From NCBI GenBank assembly GCA_024232965.1, contig JACKQF010000001.1, positions 1,364,001-1,428,000 of the forward strand: DNA of 64,000 nucleotides, given 5' to 3'. Of this stretch, positions 36,422 to 45,578 are shown piece by piece. Origin of the DNA: Verrucomicrobiaceae bacterium (lineage in GTDB: Bacteria > Verrucomicrobiota > Verrucomicrobiia > Verrucomicrobiales > Verrucomicrobiaceae). Each line of letters starts with the position of its first letter. The first letter of the stretch is position 1. Position numbers and translations under genes: made by a program. Under the pieces are notes generated by a model. It was given only the letters and a program-made list of their open reading frames with translations, made no database searches and was not told where the DNA came from.

Positions 36422-37273
36422 TTAAGCTCCAACGGCCACCTGCCGCTGCACGCCCAGTCCTTCAATTCCGAGCTCCACCACATCACCAGCTTTGAGGAAC
36501 ACTGGCGGCTTGAAGCCGAGACCGACTCCTGGAGGCGTGCCAGTGCTGATCACATCGCCAGGCAGCAAGGTCATGAATTGGCTAATGTAGCTGACCAGGG
36601 TTTTTACGCCAAAAATCATCTGCGCCGTTGAGCTGTCCTGAATCTTTTTGCCGTTTAAGGTCAACCAAAGCGGAAGAGCTTGCGGATCCGCGATCTCATC
36701 GCTCGTCGCAAGGAAGGGTCCCAGCGGTGCAAAGGTATCGCAACTCTTGCCTTTCACCCATTGACCACCGCGCTCCAGTTGCCACTCACGTTCGCTGTAA
36801 TCGTTGTGCAGGGCGTAACCGGCCACATGACTCATCGCGTCCTCTTCGGAGACATAAGAGGCTTTTTTGCCGATCACAAAGGCCAGTTCGACTTCCCAGT
36901 CTGTCTTCTCCGATTTTCGAGGAATCACGACAGGGTCGTTCGGCCCCCCCATGGACGAGGTTGCCTTGAAAAACAAAATCGGTTCTGCTGGGATTGGCAT
37001 ACCGGATTCCTTGGCGTGATCGCTGTAGTTCAGGCCCACGCAAACGATCTTGCTCGGACGAGCGATCGGTGCGCCCAAACGCACATCGTCGCCAACTACA
37101 GGAGCCGACTCCGCGTTCGCCGTCGCCCAGGCCGCAAGGCGCTCGAGACCATCGCCGCCAAAGAAGCGCTCGTCGTAGTCAGAACCGAAGCCCGACGCAT
37201 CAATGCGGCGGCCATCTGCCAGCAGCAGGCCGGGTTTTTCTTCTCCAGGGTTACCAAAGCGGATCAATTTCAT
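36422..37273 (-). CDS. Fumarylacetoacetate hydrolase family protein
   Basis: Enzyme of 283 residues of the FAH fold, expected to act on 2-keto-4-enoate or acylpyruvate-type compounds with a divalent metal. Family motifs are KIVCVGLNYSDHAKESG, PILFFKATSSMGGPNDPVVIP, DWEVELAFVIGK, YALHNDYSEREWQ and DVISTGTPPGVGLG. The start at 37273 (MKLIRFGNPGEEKPGLL) is typical; codons to 37330 are upstream sequence. It lies 67 bases after the MBL-fold gene in the same direction and may belong to the same operon as the MetE-like gene. The exact substrate (fumarylpyruvate, ureidoglycolate or a sugar acid) cannot be told. Confidence 0.92.
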   Translation of the reverse strand: MKLIRFGNPGEEKPGLLLADGRRIDASGFGSDYDERFFGGDGLERLAAWATANAESAPVVGDDVRLGAPIARPSKIVCVGLNYSDHAKESGMPIPAEPILFFKATSSMGGPNDPVVIPRKSEKTDWEVELAFVIGKKASYVSEEDAMSHVAGYALHNDYSEREWQLERGGQWVKGKSCDTFAPLGPFLATSDEIADPQALPLWLTLNGKKIQDSSTAQMIFGVKTLVSYISQFMTLLPGDVISTGTPPGVGLGFKPPVFLKAGDVVELGIEGLGVQRQVAVGA

Positions 37274-37340
37274 ACAGGTGAGGAAAGGTAGGTGAAAGGG
37301 CCGGGACGATGAACGCATCCTACCGGCCACGCAAATGCAA

Positions 37341-38204
37341 TTACAGGTTTGGAATCGACTTCGCTTGCCGCAGCGTCAATCGTTCCCCGCAGCGCAGCAC
37401 TTGATATGGCTGGGCCAATCTCTCGCACACCTCAACGAACTCGTCTGGAGAGGCAGTGTTGAATTCAAACATCTCGTAATGACACGGTACCACGAGCCCT
37501 GCCGCACATGCCTTTGCAAAAGCGGCTGCCTCAGTGCCATTTAGATTCCCCGCGACGCGGCGCTCTGGTTTGTTGCCATTGATGGGTAGGAACATCAGAT
37601 CGCAGTCAAACTCCCGAACCCTCGCCACGATCTCAGGATGCCACAGGGTATCTCCGCTGTGGTAGATGGTGAACGGCCCCAGCTGGACGATGTAGCCCAC
37701 ACACTGCGACCGAGAATAGTCATCTACCACGATCTCGTTGTGCGCTGCGGGCACCCCGTGAATCTGGATGCCTCCGCGAAAACTCGCATCGTTTTGATTC
37801 AGCTCCATCAGGGTGACCTCCGCATCCCCCAAACGTCGAATCGCCTCATCCACCACCAGCCCCGGCAGGACCAGGGTGTAGCCCGGACTCCCCAGGGCCA
37901 AGGCACGCAGCGTGTCACCGTCCAAGTGATCCGTGTGAGCATGGGTGGCCGTCACCCAGTGGACGCCGGTGAGATCTTTGGGGTCAACGCAGCGCTGCGT
38001 CATACGTACGTGAGGTTTGTCAGTGGTTGCGTATTTTTGCGTCAGCGAGTCCGACAAATACGGGTCGAACAAAAACCGCACACCATCGTGTTGCAGCAAA
38101 AAACCACTCTGCCCCAGCCACCAGACATGGAGCGTCTCCTCATCGTTGGAGGCCCCAGCAATATCCGCCAGAAGCGCCTCATCCTTTTGCAGAGGCTGAA
38201 TCAT
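37341..38204 (-). CDS. MBL-fold metallo-hydrolase (UlaG-like)
   Basis: Protein of 287 residues with a metallo-beta-lactamase fold. The metal motif is THAHTDHLD (His88, His90, Asp92, His93); GVPAAHNE, IYHSGDTLWHPEI and VPCHYEMF give the remaining ligands. The opening WWLGQSGFLLQHDGVRFLFDPYLSDSL is typical of UlaG-type L-ascorbate-6-phosphate lactonase relatives. The start overlaps the stop of the MetE-like gene by four bases (ATGA), so the two are translationally coupled. It likely hydrolyses a lactone or phosphoester; the substrate is unknown. Confidence 0.9.
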   Translation of the reverse strand: MIQPLQKDEALLADIAGASNDEETLHVWWLGQSGFLLQHDGVRFLFDPYLSDSLTQKYATTDKPHVRMTQRCVDPKDLTGVHWVTATHAHTDHLDGDTLRALALGSPGYTLVLPGLVVDEAIRRLGDAEVTLMELNQNDASFRGGIQIHGVPAAHNEIVVDDYSRSQCVGYIVQLGPFTIYHSGDTLWHPEIVARVREFDCDLMFLPINGNKPERRVAGNLNGTEAAAFAKACAAGLVVPCHYEMFEFNTASPDEFVEVCERLAQPYQVLRCGERLTLRQAKSIPNL

Positions 38205-39244
38205 AGACTCAATTCTTCGCGCACCTTACCCACACCCGTGACCATGTTGGCCAGCTTTTGTTTTGCTGCCCAGCGTGCCGTCTGGCTCAGCCCACAATCG
38301 GGCGCAAACACCAACCGGTCAGCAGGCGCGTGCGTTAGACAGGCCCGGACCATATCGGCCACATTGTCCGGCGTCTCAATGTAGTAGCTCTTCACATCGA
38401 TGATCCCTACGGCTACATCCGTGCGTTTCGCGATCTCGCCAATGATCTCCAGTTCCGCATACTCGCGGTTCGCCATTTCCACATGCACCTCATCGCAGTG
38501 CAGATCAAAAAAGGCCGGGAACAACGGCGCATACTTTCGATAGCCGACGGGGTGCCCCTTAAAATTGCCAAAACAAAGATGGGTGCAAATGCGCGACTTG
38601 CCATAGCCAGACTCGACAGTGCGATTGAAGATGTCCACAAAGCGTCGCGTGTCCTCGCGAAAGCCATAACAGCTCATGCTCGGTTCATCGACACAGATCT
38701 CCTCCGCACCCGCCGCGACGAGATCCGCGATCTCCTTCCTCACGATGGGTAGCAGTGCCTCCGTGATCGCGTAGCGGTCCTCATACTGGGCATTAGGTGC
38801 CAACCGGCCGCTCAGCGTGTACGGGCCCGGAACGCTCACTTTCAGGCGCACATTCGCTCCGATGGCCTCTGCCAGTTTTTGCAAACGTTCAAATTCCGCC
38901 ACGGCCCCGAGGCCACGTGGCGCTCGCAACTCACCGATGATCTGATGCTTGCCTCGCTGGTCATGGGCTGGTGGGCCAAATCGTCTAGGACTGGCAGGCT
39001 CCAGTGCGATACCTTCAATGAAGCCGTAAAACGAAAGATTGAAGTCAAAGCGGGTCTGTTCGCCATCCGTGATCACATCCAGGCCTGCGGCTACTTGGTC
39101 ACCGACGGCCACTAACGCTGCATCCTCCTGCATTTCCAGAATATCCGCCGATCCAAATTCGCCCAAATTTCGGGCAGAATACTCCAGCCATCCAGGAAAA
39201 GGATAGCTTCCGATGACCGACGTCCGCAGTGGCTGTTCTTTCAT
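38201..39244 (-). CDS. Cobalamin-independent methionine synthase-like protein (MetE C-terminal half)
   Basis: Protein of 347 residues corresponding to the catalytic C-terminal half of MetE only. The zinc set is complete: His222 and Cys224 (THLCFG), Glu256 (HVEMAN) and Cys317 (APDCGLSQTAR). The N-terminal half needed for folylpolyglutamate use in classical MetE is absent, so it may use another methyl donor, like core-MetE or other stand-alone MetE-like enzymes. It is coupled to the MBL-fold gene by an ATGA overlap. A -35/-10 pair lies so close upstream that the message would be leaderless. Confidence 0.88.
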   Translation of the reverse strand: MKEQPLRTSVIGSYPFPGWLEYSARNLGEFGSADILEMQEDAALVAVGDQVAAGLDVITDGEQTRFDFNLSFYGFIEGIALEPASPRRFGPPAHDQRGKHQIIGELRAPRGLGAVAEFERLQKLAEAIGANVRLKVSVPGPYTLSGRLAPNAQYEDRYAITEALLPIVRKEIADLVAAGAEEICVDEPSMSCYGFREDTRRFVDIFNRTVESGYGKSRICTHLCFGNFKGHPVGYRKYAPLFPAFFDLHCDEVHVEMANREYAELEIIGEIAKRTDVAVGIIDVKSYYIETPDNVADMVRACLTHAPADRLVFAPDCGLSQTARWAAKQKLANMVTGVGKVREELSL

Positions 39245-39250
39245 GGGCGG

Positions 39251-39280
39251 ACGCTACCGTCCTAAAGCACCACCTGTCAA
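39251..39280 (-). promoter_or_regulatory. Candidate promoter of MetE-like operon
   Basis: On the minus strand TTGACA (39280-39275), an 18-base spacer, then TAGCGT (39256-39251). Transcription would start at about the A of the ATG at 39244, leaving no leader. Confidence 0.5.
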
Positions 39281-39378
39281 ACCCTGCCCGTATAGTGCAA
39301 TTTTTTCCCTTGGAATGACCATTGAGTCAGCGGGTACCTTTCGCGCAATTTGTATCCCTTACCCATCGTTCATCACGC

Positions 39379-41274
39379 ATGCGCCGAATTCTCTCGACCC
39401 TACTCATCGCCACCCTTTTCACCACAGCTGCCAGTGCGGCGGACAAACCGAACATCCTTTGGATCACCAGCGAAGACCACGGGCCACACATGGGTTGCTA
39501 TGGCGACACCTACGCCACGACACCCAATGTTGATGCGCTTGCCGCCAAGGGCATGCTCTTCAAGCATTGCTGGTCGAATGGTCCCGTCTGCGCGGCCGCA
39601 CGCACCACAATCATCGCTGGCATGTATTCACCTTCCACCGGCGGTCAACACATGCGCAGCATGGTCGCGATGCCAGAAGGGACCAAGATGTATCCTCAGT
39701 TCCTGCGCGAGGCCGGCTACTACTGCACCAACAACAGCAAAGAGGACTACAATCTCGCGAAGCCCGAAGGTGTCTGGGACGAATCCTCCGGCAAAGCGCA
39801 CTACAAAAATCGCGCCGCAGGCCAGCCCTTCTTTGCGATCTTCAACTCCAACCTCAGCCACGAAAGCCAACTGCGCAAACGCCCCCACGTTGCCATCCAC
39901 GATCCCGCCAAGGTCCGCGTTCCCGCTTACCATCCCGATGTCCCCGAGGTCCGCCAGGACTGGGCTCAGTACTACGACACGGTCACCGAAGTCGATGCCG
40001 TCGCGGGCAAGTTGCTCAAAGAACTCGCCGAGTTGGGTGCGGCGGAAGACACGATCGTCTTCTACTACGCCGATCACGGTTCCGGCATGTCGCGCAACAA
40101 ACGCTGGCCCTGCAATTCCGGACTCCATGTGCCTATGGTCGTCTATTTCCCGCCCAAATGGCAGCACCTCGCCCCCAAAGAATACGGCGCAGGAGTGAAG
40201 TCTGATCGCCTCGTCAGCTTCGTTGATCTCGCCCCGACACTGCTCAGCATCATTGGAGTTAAGCCACCCGAATGGATGCAAGGCTTCGCATTTGCTGGTC
40301 CTTTCCAGTCTGAGCCTCAACCTTTCATCTATGGTTTTCGCGGCCGCATGGACGAGCGCTATGACTGTGTCCGCAGCACGACTGACGGTCGCTACGTCTA
40401 CCTCCGCAATTACATGCCGCACCTCTCCCAAGGACAGCATGTGAACTACCAGTTCGAGACCCCCAGCACTCGCGTCTGGCGCGAGCTCTACGATGCAGGA
40501 AAACTCAATGCCGCCCAGTCCATCTTTTGGAGCGAGCCCAAAGCAGCGGAGGAACTCTATGATCTCCAATCTGACCCCGATGAAGTCAACAATCTTGCCA
40601 ATAGCGCGGAGCACGCCGCGATCCTCGAAAAGATGCGCAAAGCCCAGCGTGATCTCGCCATGCGTGTCCGCGATGCAGGCTTCATGCCTGAAGGCGAACT
40701 CCACTCCCGCGAACCCGGCACCGCGCCCTATGACGTGGCCCACAGTGATGAGAAGTATCCCCTCGCCCGCATCCTTGAAACCTCTGAACTTGCATCATCC
40801 ATGAAGGTCGATGCAAACGAAGAACTCGTCAGTCGCCTCAGCGATACCGACAGCGCCGTGCGCTGGTGGGCCGCCCTCGGCTTGGTCATGCGCGACAGCG
40901 GAGCCGTCTCCTCCGGGCACGAAGCCTTGACCAAGGCACTGACCGATAAATCACCGGATGTCCGCATCGCCGCCGCGTGGGCCCTGGCAAAGCACGGCAG
41001 CGACGCAGATCGGGTCGCCGCCCTCCCCGTCCTGCTCGCTCAGGCTGACTACAGCAAGTCGGGAGTCTTCAGCAGCATCGCCGCGCTGAATGCCATTGGC
41101 AATATCGGCGACCTCGCCCAATCCATCCACGATGCCGTGATCGCTCTGCCCCAGTCAGGGCCATCACCCGACGGTCGCTACTCCGGCTACCCCAGCCGCC
41201 TCCTTCTTGATCTCGGCGCAAAAAACACACCTGCAGCCAAGGCCAACAAGGGAAAAAGGAAGGCCAAAAAGTGA
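39379..41274 (+). CDS. Sulfatase with C-terminal HEAT-like region
   Basis: Secreted type I sulfatase of 631 residues. The signal peptide ends at ASAA; ILWITSEDHGPHMGCYGD supplies metal ligands. The formylglycine site reads GPVCAAARTTIIAG with Cys71: the usual C-x-P-x-R is C-A-A-A-R here. Further motifs are FFAIFNSNLSHES, VFYYADHGSGMSRNKRW and VDLAPTLLSIIG. The last 130 residues (SDTDSAVRWWAALGL, DKSPDVRIAAAWALAKHG) look like HEAT repeats. It is probably an N-sulfoglucosamine or polysaccharide sulfatase for algal or animal glycans. It needs an FGE or anSME activator, not seen in this window. The start at 39379 is chosen for the signal peptide. Confidence 0.93.
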   Translation: MRRILSTLLIATLFTTAASAADKPNILWITSEDHGPHMGCYGDTYATTPNVDALAAKGMLFKHCWSNGPVCAAARTTIIAGMYSPSTGGQHMRSMVAMPEGTKMYPQFLREAGYYCTNNSKEDYNLAKPEGVWDESSGKAHYKNRAAGQPFFAIFNSNLSHESQLRKRPHVAIHDPAKVRVPAYHPDVPEVRQDWAQYYDTVTEVDAVAGKLLKELAELGAAEDTIVFYYADHGSGMSRNKRWPCNSGLHVPMVVYFPPKWQHLAPKEYGAGVKSDRLVSFVDLAPTLLSIIGVKPPEWMQGFAFAGPFQSEPQPFIYGFRGRMDERYDCVRSTTDGRYVYLRNYMPHLSQGQHVNYQFETPSTRVWRELYDAGKLNAAQSIFWSEPKAAEELYDLQSDPDEVNNLANSAEHAAILEKMRKAQRDLAMRVRDAGFMPEGELHSREPGTAPYDVAHSDEKYPLARILETSELASSMKVDANEELVSRLSDTDSAVRWWAALGLVMRDSGAVSSGHEALTKALTDKSPDVRIAAAWALAKHGSDADRVAALPVLLAQADYSKSGVFSSIAALNAIGNIGDLAQSIHDAVIALPQSGPSPDGRYSGYPSRLLLDLGAKNTPAAKANKGKRKAKK

Positions 41275-41450
41275 TCCGTGCTTCGGGCAAGAGTGGGTCG
41301 CGAGGCTGAGGGCTTCATCATGCCCGCCTCCTCCTCAGGGGCTCCATTACCTATCATCTTCGCCACTTTCCCGGAGGGAATGTGCATTTCAGTCATGACA
41401 GAGTGCAACTGCACCTGCTAACCTGACCAGGAAATCACGTTAATCCTCCC

Positions 41451-44400
41451 ATGCTCAGAATTCTCTCACTCCTCGTTCTCGTCAGCACCGTGCTGCACGC
41501 CGAGCCTGTCGCTCTTTTTGACGGAAAAACGCTCGACGGCTGGGACTTTGACCCTGCTATCTGGCGAGTCGAAGACGGCATGATCACCGGCGGTTCTACG
41601 ACGGATAAGATCAAAGAAAACTACTTCATCTGCACCAAGAAGAGCTATCAGAACTTCGAACTGAAACTCAAGATCAAGGTCAGCGGTGATCCGAAGACCG
41701 GCCTACTCAATAGCGGCATCCAGATCCGTAGCCGGCGTGTGCCTGGCGGTGCGCACATGACTGGGTATCAGGTTGACTGCGGCGAAGGATGGTTCGGCAA
41801 AATTTATGACGAGTTTCGCCGTAACAAGGTCATCTGGGCACCAACCCCACAGCAACAAGCAGCGCTCGACAAAGCCATCGATGTCTTCGGCTGGAACGAA
41901 TACCGAATCCGTGCAGAGGGCCCGCGCATCCAAACCTGGATCAATGGTGTACTTTGCATGGATTACATCGAGGAGGACAAAAACATCGCACTCGACGGCC
42001 TCATCGGACCTCAGGTTCATGCCGGCGGCATTTGCCTCGTTCAAGTCAAAGACGTGACGATTGAAGAATTGCCAGCCACACCAAACAGCCCAACCTGGGA
42101 ATCGCTCGGCGGCGTCGATGAAGCCCGAAAAAAAGTTGCCCCTGCCCCAAAGAAGCAGGCAAACGCTGCGAAACCTCGGCGAGACATCAGCTATAATAAC
42201 GTCCAAGGAACGCCCAAGACCGCAGCTGAACAACAAAAGCTCTTCCATGTCGCCGACGGCTACGAGATCGAACTCGTCGTCCAGGAAAGCTTAGGTATCG
42301 GCAAATTTGTCAGCGTTTACTTTGACCAACGGGGCCGCATGTGGACGCAGACCGCACTGGAGTATCCTGTCGATGCCAATGAAAACCCTGCCGCTGCCGA
42401 AGCTGTCTATGCGGCTAAAGGAAAAGACAAGGTACTCGTTTATCCTCGGGAGGCTTTAAACTCAAAGCTCCCCGAGGGTGGACTGACCAACCCAACCGTC
42501 TTCGCAGATGGGCTGGCTATCCCGCTGGGCCTTCTCCCTTGGGGCAATGGCGATAGTGCTTACGTACTGCACGGGCACGATCTCCTCCTCCTCAAGGACA
42601 CCGACGGCGATGGCAAAACTGACCACAGCGATGTCATCCTGACCGGTTTTGGCATTCAGGACAGCCACCTATTTCCCCACCAATTCACACGTGCCCCTGG
42701 TGGCTGGATCTGGATGGCGCAGGGCCTTTTCAACAACAGCTCCGTCAAACGTCCCGGCGAAGACAGTATCGTCGAATACCCCAAATGCTCCATGGCCCGT
42801 ATGCGCCCAGATGGCAGTCAGTTTGAAGTCACCAGCGTCGGACCCAACAACATCTGGGGGCTGGCTATGACAGGCGAAGGCGAAACCTTCATCCAGGAAG
42901 CCAACGACTACGGCTACCCCATCATGCCCTTCCACGAATACGCTTATTATCCCGGCGGCATGGCCGCATTGAAAAAGACTTACCAACCCGAGTTTCCTCC
43001 CGCCGCCGAATTCCGCATGGGCGGTACTGGCTTGAGCGGTCTGGCCCTGATCGAAAACGGCGCGCTTCGCGACCCCAAAGCCACCCATACCATGGCCGTC
43101 GCCAATCCCATCATCTCCAAGGTGCAAACCATCGGCATGCACCGAGATGGTGCCTACTGGAACCTCGAACAACTCCCTGATTTCCTGACCTGCGATGATC
43201 CCTTCTTCCGCCCTGTCGGCATGACCAATGGTCCTGATGGCAGCATCTACATCGTAGATTGGTACAATAAAATCATCTCCCATAACGAAGTCCCGAGGAA
43301 CCACCCTGACCGGGACAAAATCCGTGGCCGTATCTGGCGTATCAAGGCAACAGGCACTCAAAGCGAAGTGCCTGACTTCACCAAACTCAGCAACGATGAA
43401 CTCGCCGCGATGCTCGGCATTCAACCAGTGGGTAGAGCTCATCTGGCCTGGCAGACCCTCGCAGATCGGGCACCTGAAGTCCTCAAACAAAAGTCACATT
43501 GGAGCTTGAGCGAGTATCGCAATGGCGGAGCCAAAGATGCGATCCTTGCCGTTGGGCGATCCCTATCCAGCGCCGACGACGTCTCGAAGCTACTAGCCTT
43601 CGCCAAGCCGAGCCTCGCCGGCGGCCCCACGGCCCAGTCATCCCGAGGTCCTGGCCAGGTTCCTGTCCGCGAAAACTACGACCGTGAGTTCGAACGTTTC
43701 CTTGTTCGGATGTTCCTCGAGCGTCAAGCTGACATTACCGCTCAGTTCCTCGATTCCGACGCCGCCAAAAAGCTGCCCATCGAAGCGCTTGTGCTTGCTT
43801 CCTTAGCCTTGGAGCCCAAGGCCAGCGCATCGCAGGTCGCCAAACTTCTCCCACAACTCGACCGCGCACCCAACGATGAAGAGCTCCTGCGCCTCGCCCA
43901 ATTCCCCGAAGAACCGGGCGTCGGCGAAGCGCTGAATGCCTTGCTTTCGAACGAAAAATCGCGTGCTTCAGTCGCTGAAAAACTGATCGCTCAGCGCACA
44001 TCACTTGATTCCGCAAAGATAGCTCCGCTGCTGACAACGACCGCAAAGGCTATCTGGGAAACCTACCCCGACCTCGCGCTACAACTCATCAGTGGATTTC
44101 AACTCACTGCGCTCGAGCCCAACCTCATCGCCGGATTGAAGACCGGGAAGGACAAGAAAAACATTCTCCTGGCCCTGCGCGATATTCGCAGTGGCGAGGC
44201 AGAACTGTTTGCCACGCTTGCCAAGTCAGATCCCGACCCGATGACACGGGAGGCAGCATTGGCAGCGCTCGCCGCCTCCAGCGCACCTGATGCCACCACG
44301 CGATTGCTTGTTCTGTACCCCGCGCTCACACCCGGCCAGCGAAAAGCCGCCTTGAATACCGTGACCAGCAGCAAGTCCGGCGCCAAAACCATTGTTACCG

Positions 44401-45551
44401 CTTTGCTCGACAAAACACTGCCGCAGTCCGACCTGGATGGCCCAACGGTCGAACGCCTTGCTACGGTGCTCGGCGATGATCCTGCCCTGGAAAAATTGCA
44501 GCAGCAACTTGGCGGCGTCTTTCGCGAGGTTCTTTTGCTCGACGGCAAAGAGACGGCGTGGGCTGATTCAAAGATCACCCTTGATGGCCCATTTACGGTC
44601 GAGACCTGGGTGCGTCTGGCACCAAATATCGGCAATCAAGACGACATTCTCGGCGCGCCGGGTGGACCAGAAATGAATTTCTTTGGCTCCAAATTTCGCG
44701 TCTATGCAGGCCCTCAGCTCCACGACGTCGCCACTGCGACCAAACCCATGACACCTGACTTGTGGACCCACATCGCTGTCACACGTGATGCCAAGGGCAT
44801 CATCCGCATCTACCAGAATGGGGAACTTGACGCCACGGCAAACAAACCCGCCCCAGCGAAGTGGGAAAATTGCAACATCGGTTGGAGTGGCCCCAAAGGA
44901 GGCACCGAAGGTGTTATGACGGAGTTCCGAGTGTGGAGTCGCGCCCGCACCCCTCAGGAGATCCGCGGCAATTTTGACAGGATCATCGAGAGTGCCGAGG
45001 GTATGAAGCGCTACGATCAGGCATGGGGTAAGCTCGGGAAAGGGGCGCGAATCGCCAAGACCATCGATACCCCCCCCCTTCTCACCGAAGAGCAGGCAAA
45101 GGCGCTCGACACGAAGTTCGCCAAATACAGCGCCCTCGCTCCCAAAGGCAATGCAGTAAACGGCAAGGCCTTGAGCGCTATCTGCATGGCCTGTCACCAG
45201 ATAGGCGCCGCAGGTGGCCAGATCGGCCCCAACCTCAGCGGAGCTGGCTCCATGGGGCTCGAAGGCGTGCTGCGCAATATCCTGACCCCAAACGCCGCAA
45301 TGGAATCCGGCTACCGAATTTTCCGCCTGGAAATGAACAACGGTGACCTGGTTGATGCGCTCTATGTCAGCGATGACAAACAAGCCTTCGTCGTTCGCCA
45401 GCCCGGTCTCCCAGATCGTCGCATCAACAAGAAAGACGTGCGTAGCACCAAATACATCCGTCGCAGTCTGATGCCAGAAGGCCTACTCGACGCCCTCCAA
45501 GATCAACAAGTTGCCGATCTGCTCGCCTATCTGATGACCCTCAAAGGGTGA
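41451..45551 (+). CDS. PVC multidomain protein: DUF1080, membrane-bound dehydrogenase, HEAT, LamG, cytochrome c
   Basis: Exported protein of 1366 residues. In order: signal peptide (to LHAEP); DUF1080/3-keto-disaccharide hydrolase-like jelly roll (residues 20-215, VALFDGKTLDGWDF); PVC-type dehydrogenase propeller (265-635, GGTGLSGLALIENG, DPFFRPVGMTNGPDGSIYIVDWYN); a long helical HEAT-like region (about 650-1020); LamG-like domain (about 1025-1185, GPFTVETWVRLA, WTHIAVTRDAKGIIRIYQNGELD); and a C-terminal cytochrome c with CMACH (1245-1249) and a following heme-domain tail. It may couple extracellular sugar oxidation to electron transfer; that is inference. It stands alone between the sulfatase and the RND operon. 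Confidence 0.92.
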   Translation: MLRILSLLVLVSTVLHAEPVALFDGKTLDGWDFDPAIWRVEDGMITGGSTTDKIKENYFICTKKSYQNFELKLKIKVSGDPKTGLLNSGIQIRSRRVPGGAHMTGYQVDCGEGWFGKIYDEFRRNKVIWAPTPQQQAALDKAIDVFGWNEYRIRAEGPRIQTWINGVLCMDYIEEDKNIALDGLIGPQVHAGGICLVQVKDVTIEELPATPNSPTWESLGGVDEARKKVAPAPKKQANAAKPRRDISYNNVQGTPKTAAEQQKLFHVADGYEIELVVQESLGIGKFVSVYFDQRGRMWTQTALEYPVDANENPAAAEAVYAAKGKDKVLVYPREALNSKLPEGGLTNPTVFADGLAIPLGLLPWGNGDSAYVLHGHDLLLLKDTDGDGKTDHSDVILTGFGIQDSHLFPHQFTRAPGGWIWMAQGLFNNSSVKRPGEDSIVEYPKCSMARMRPDGSQFEVTSVGPNNIWGLAMTGEGETFIQEANDYGYPIMPFHEYAYYPGGMAALKKTYQPEFPPAAEFRMGGTGLSGLALIENGALRDPKATHTMAVANPIISKVQTIGMHRDGAYWNLEQLPDFLTCDDPFFRPVGMTNGPDGSIYIVDWYNKIISHNEVPRNHPDRDKIRGRIWRIKATGTQSEVPDFTKLSNDELAAMLGIQPVGRAHLAWQTLADRAPEVLKQKSHWSLSEYRNGGAKDAILAVGRSLSSADDVSKLLAFAKPSLAGGPTAQSSRGPGQVPVRENYDREFERFLVRMFLERQADITAQFLDSDAAKKLPIEALVLASLALEPKASASQVAKLLPQLDRAPNDEELLRLAQFPEEPGVGEALNALLSNEKSRASVAEKLIAQRTSLDSAKIAPLLTTTAKAIWETYPDLALQLISGFQLTALEPNLIAGLKTGKDKKNILLALRDIRSGEAELFATLAKSDPDPMTREAALAALAASSAPDATTRLLVLYPALTPGQRKAALNTVTSSKSGAKTIVTALLDKTLPQSDLDGPTVERLATVLGDDPALEKLQQQLGGVFREVLLLDGKETAWADSKITLDGPFTVETWVRLAPNIGNQDDILGAPGGPEMNFFGSKFRVYAGPQLHDVATATKPMTPDLWTHIAVTRDAKGIIRIYQNGELDATANKPAPAKWENCNIGWSGPKGGTEGVMTEFRVWSRARTPQEIRGNFDRIIESAEGMKRYDQAWGKLGKGARIAKTIDTPPLLTEEQAKALDTKFAKYSALAPKGNAVNGKALSAICMACHQIGAAGGQIGPNLSGAGSMGLEGVLRNILTPNAAMESGYRIFRLEMNNGDLVDALYVSDDKQAFVVRQPGLPDRRINKKDVRSTKYIRRSLMPEGLLDALQDQQVADLLAYLMTLKG

Positions 45552-45578
45552 ACAGTTCCGCTGAACTGAGTCGCAACC

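Noticed and set aside
39628..40743. Open frame of 371 codons on the minus strand
   Set aside because: Antisense to the sulfatase, whose active-site motifs are intact.
45553..45568. Six-bp hairpin between convergent genes
   Set aside because: Weak stem and no T-run, so it is not called a terminator.
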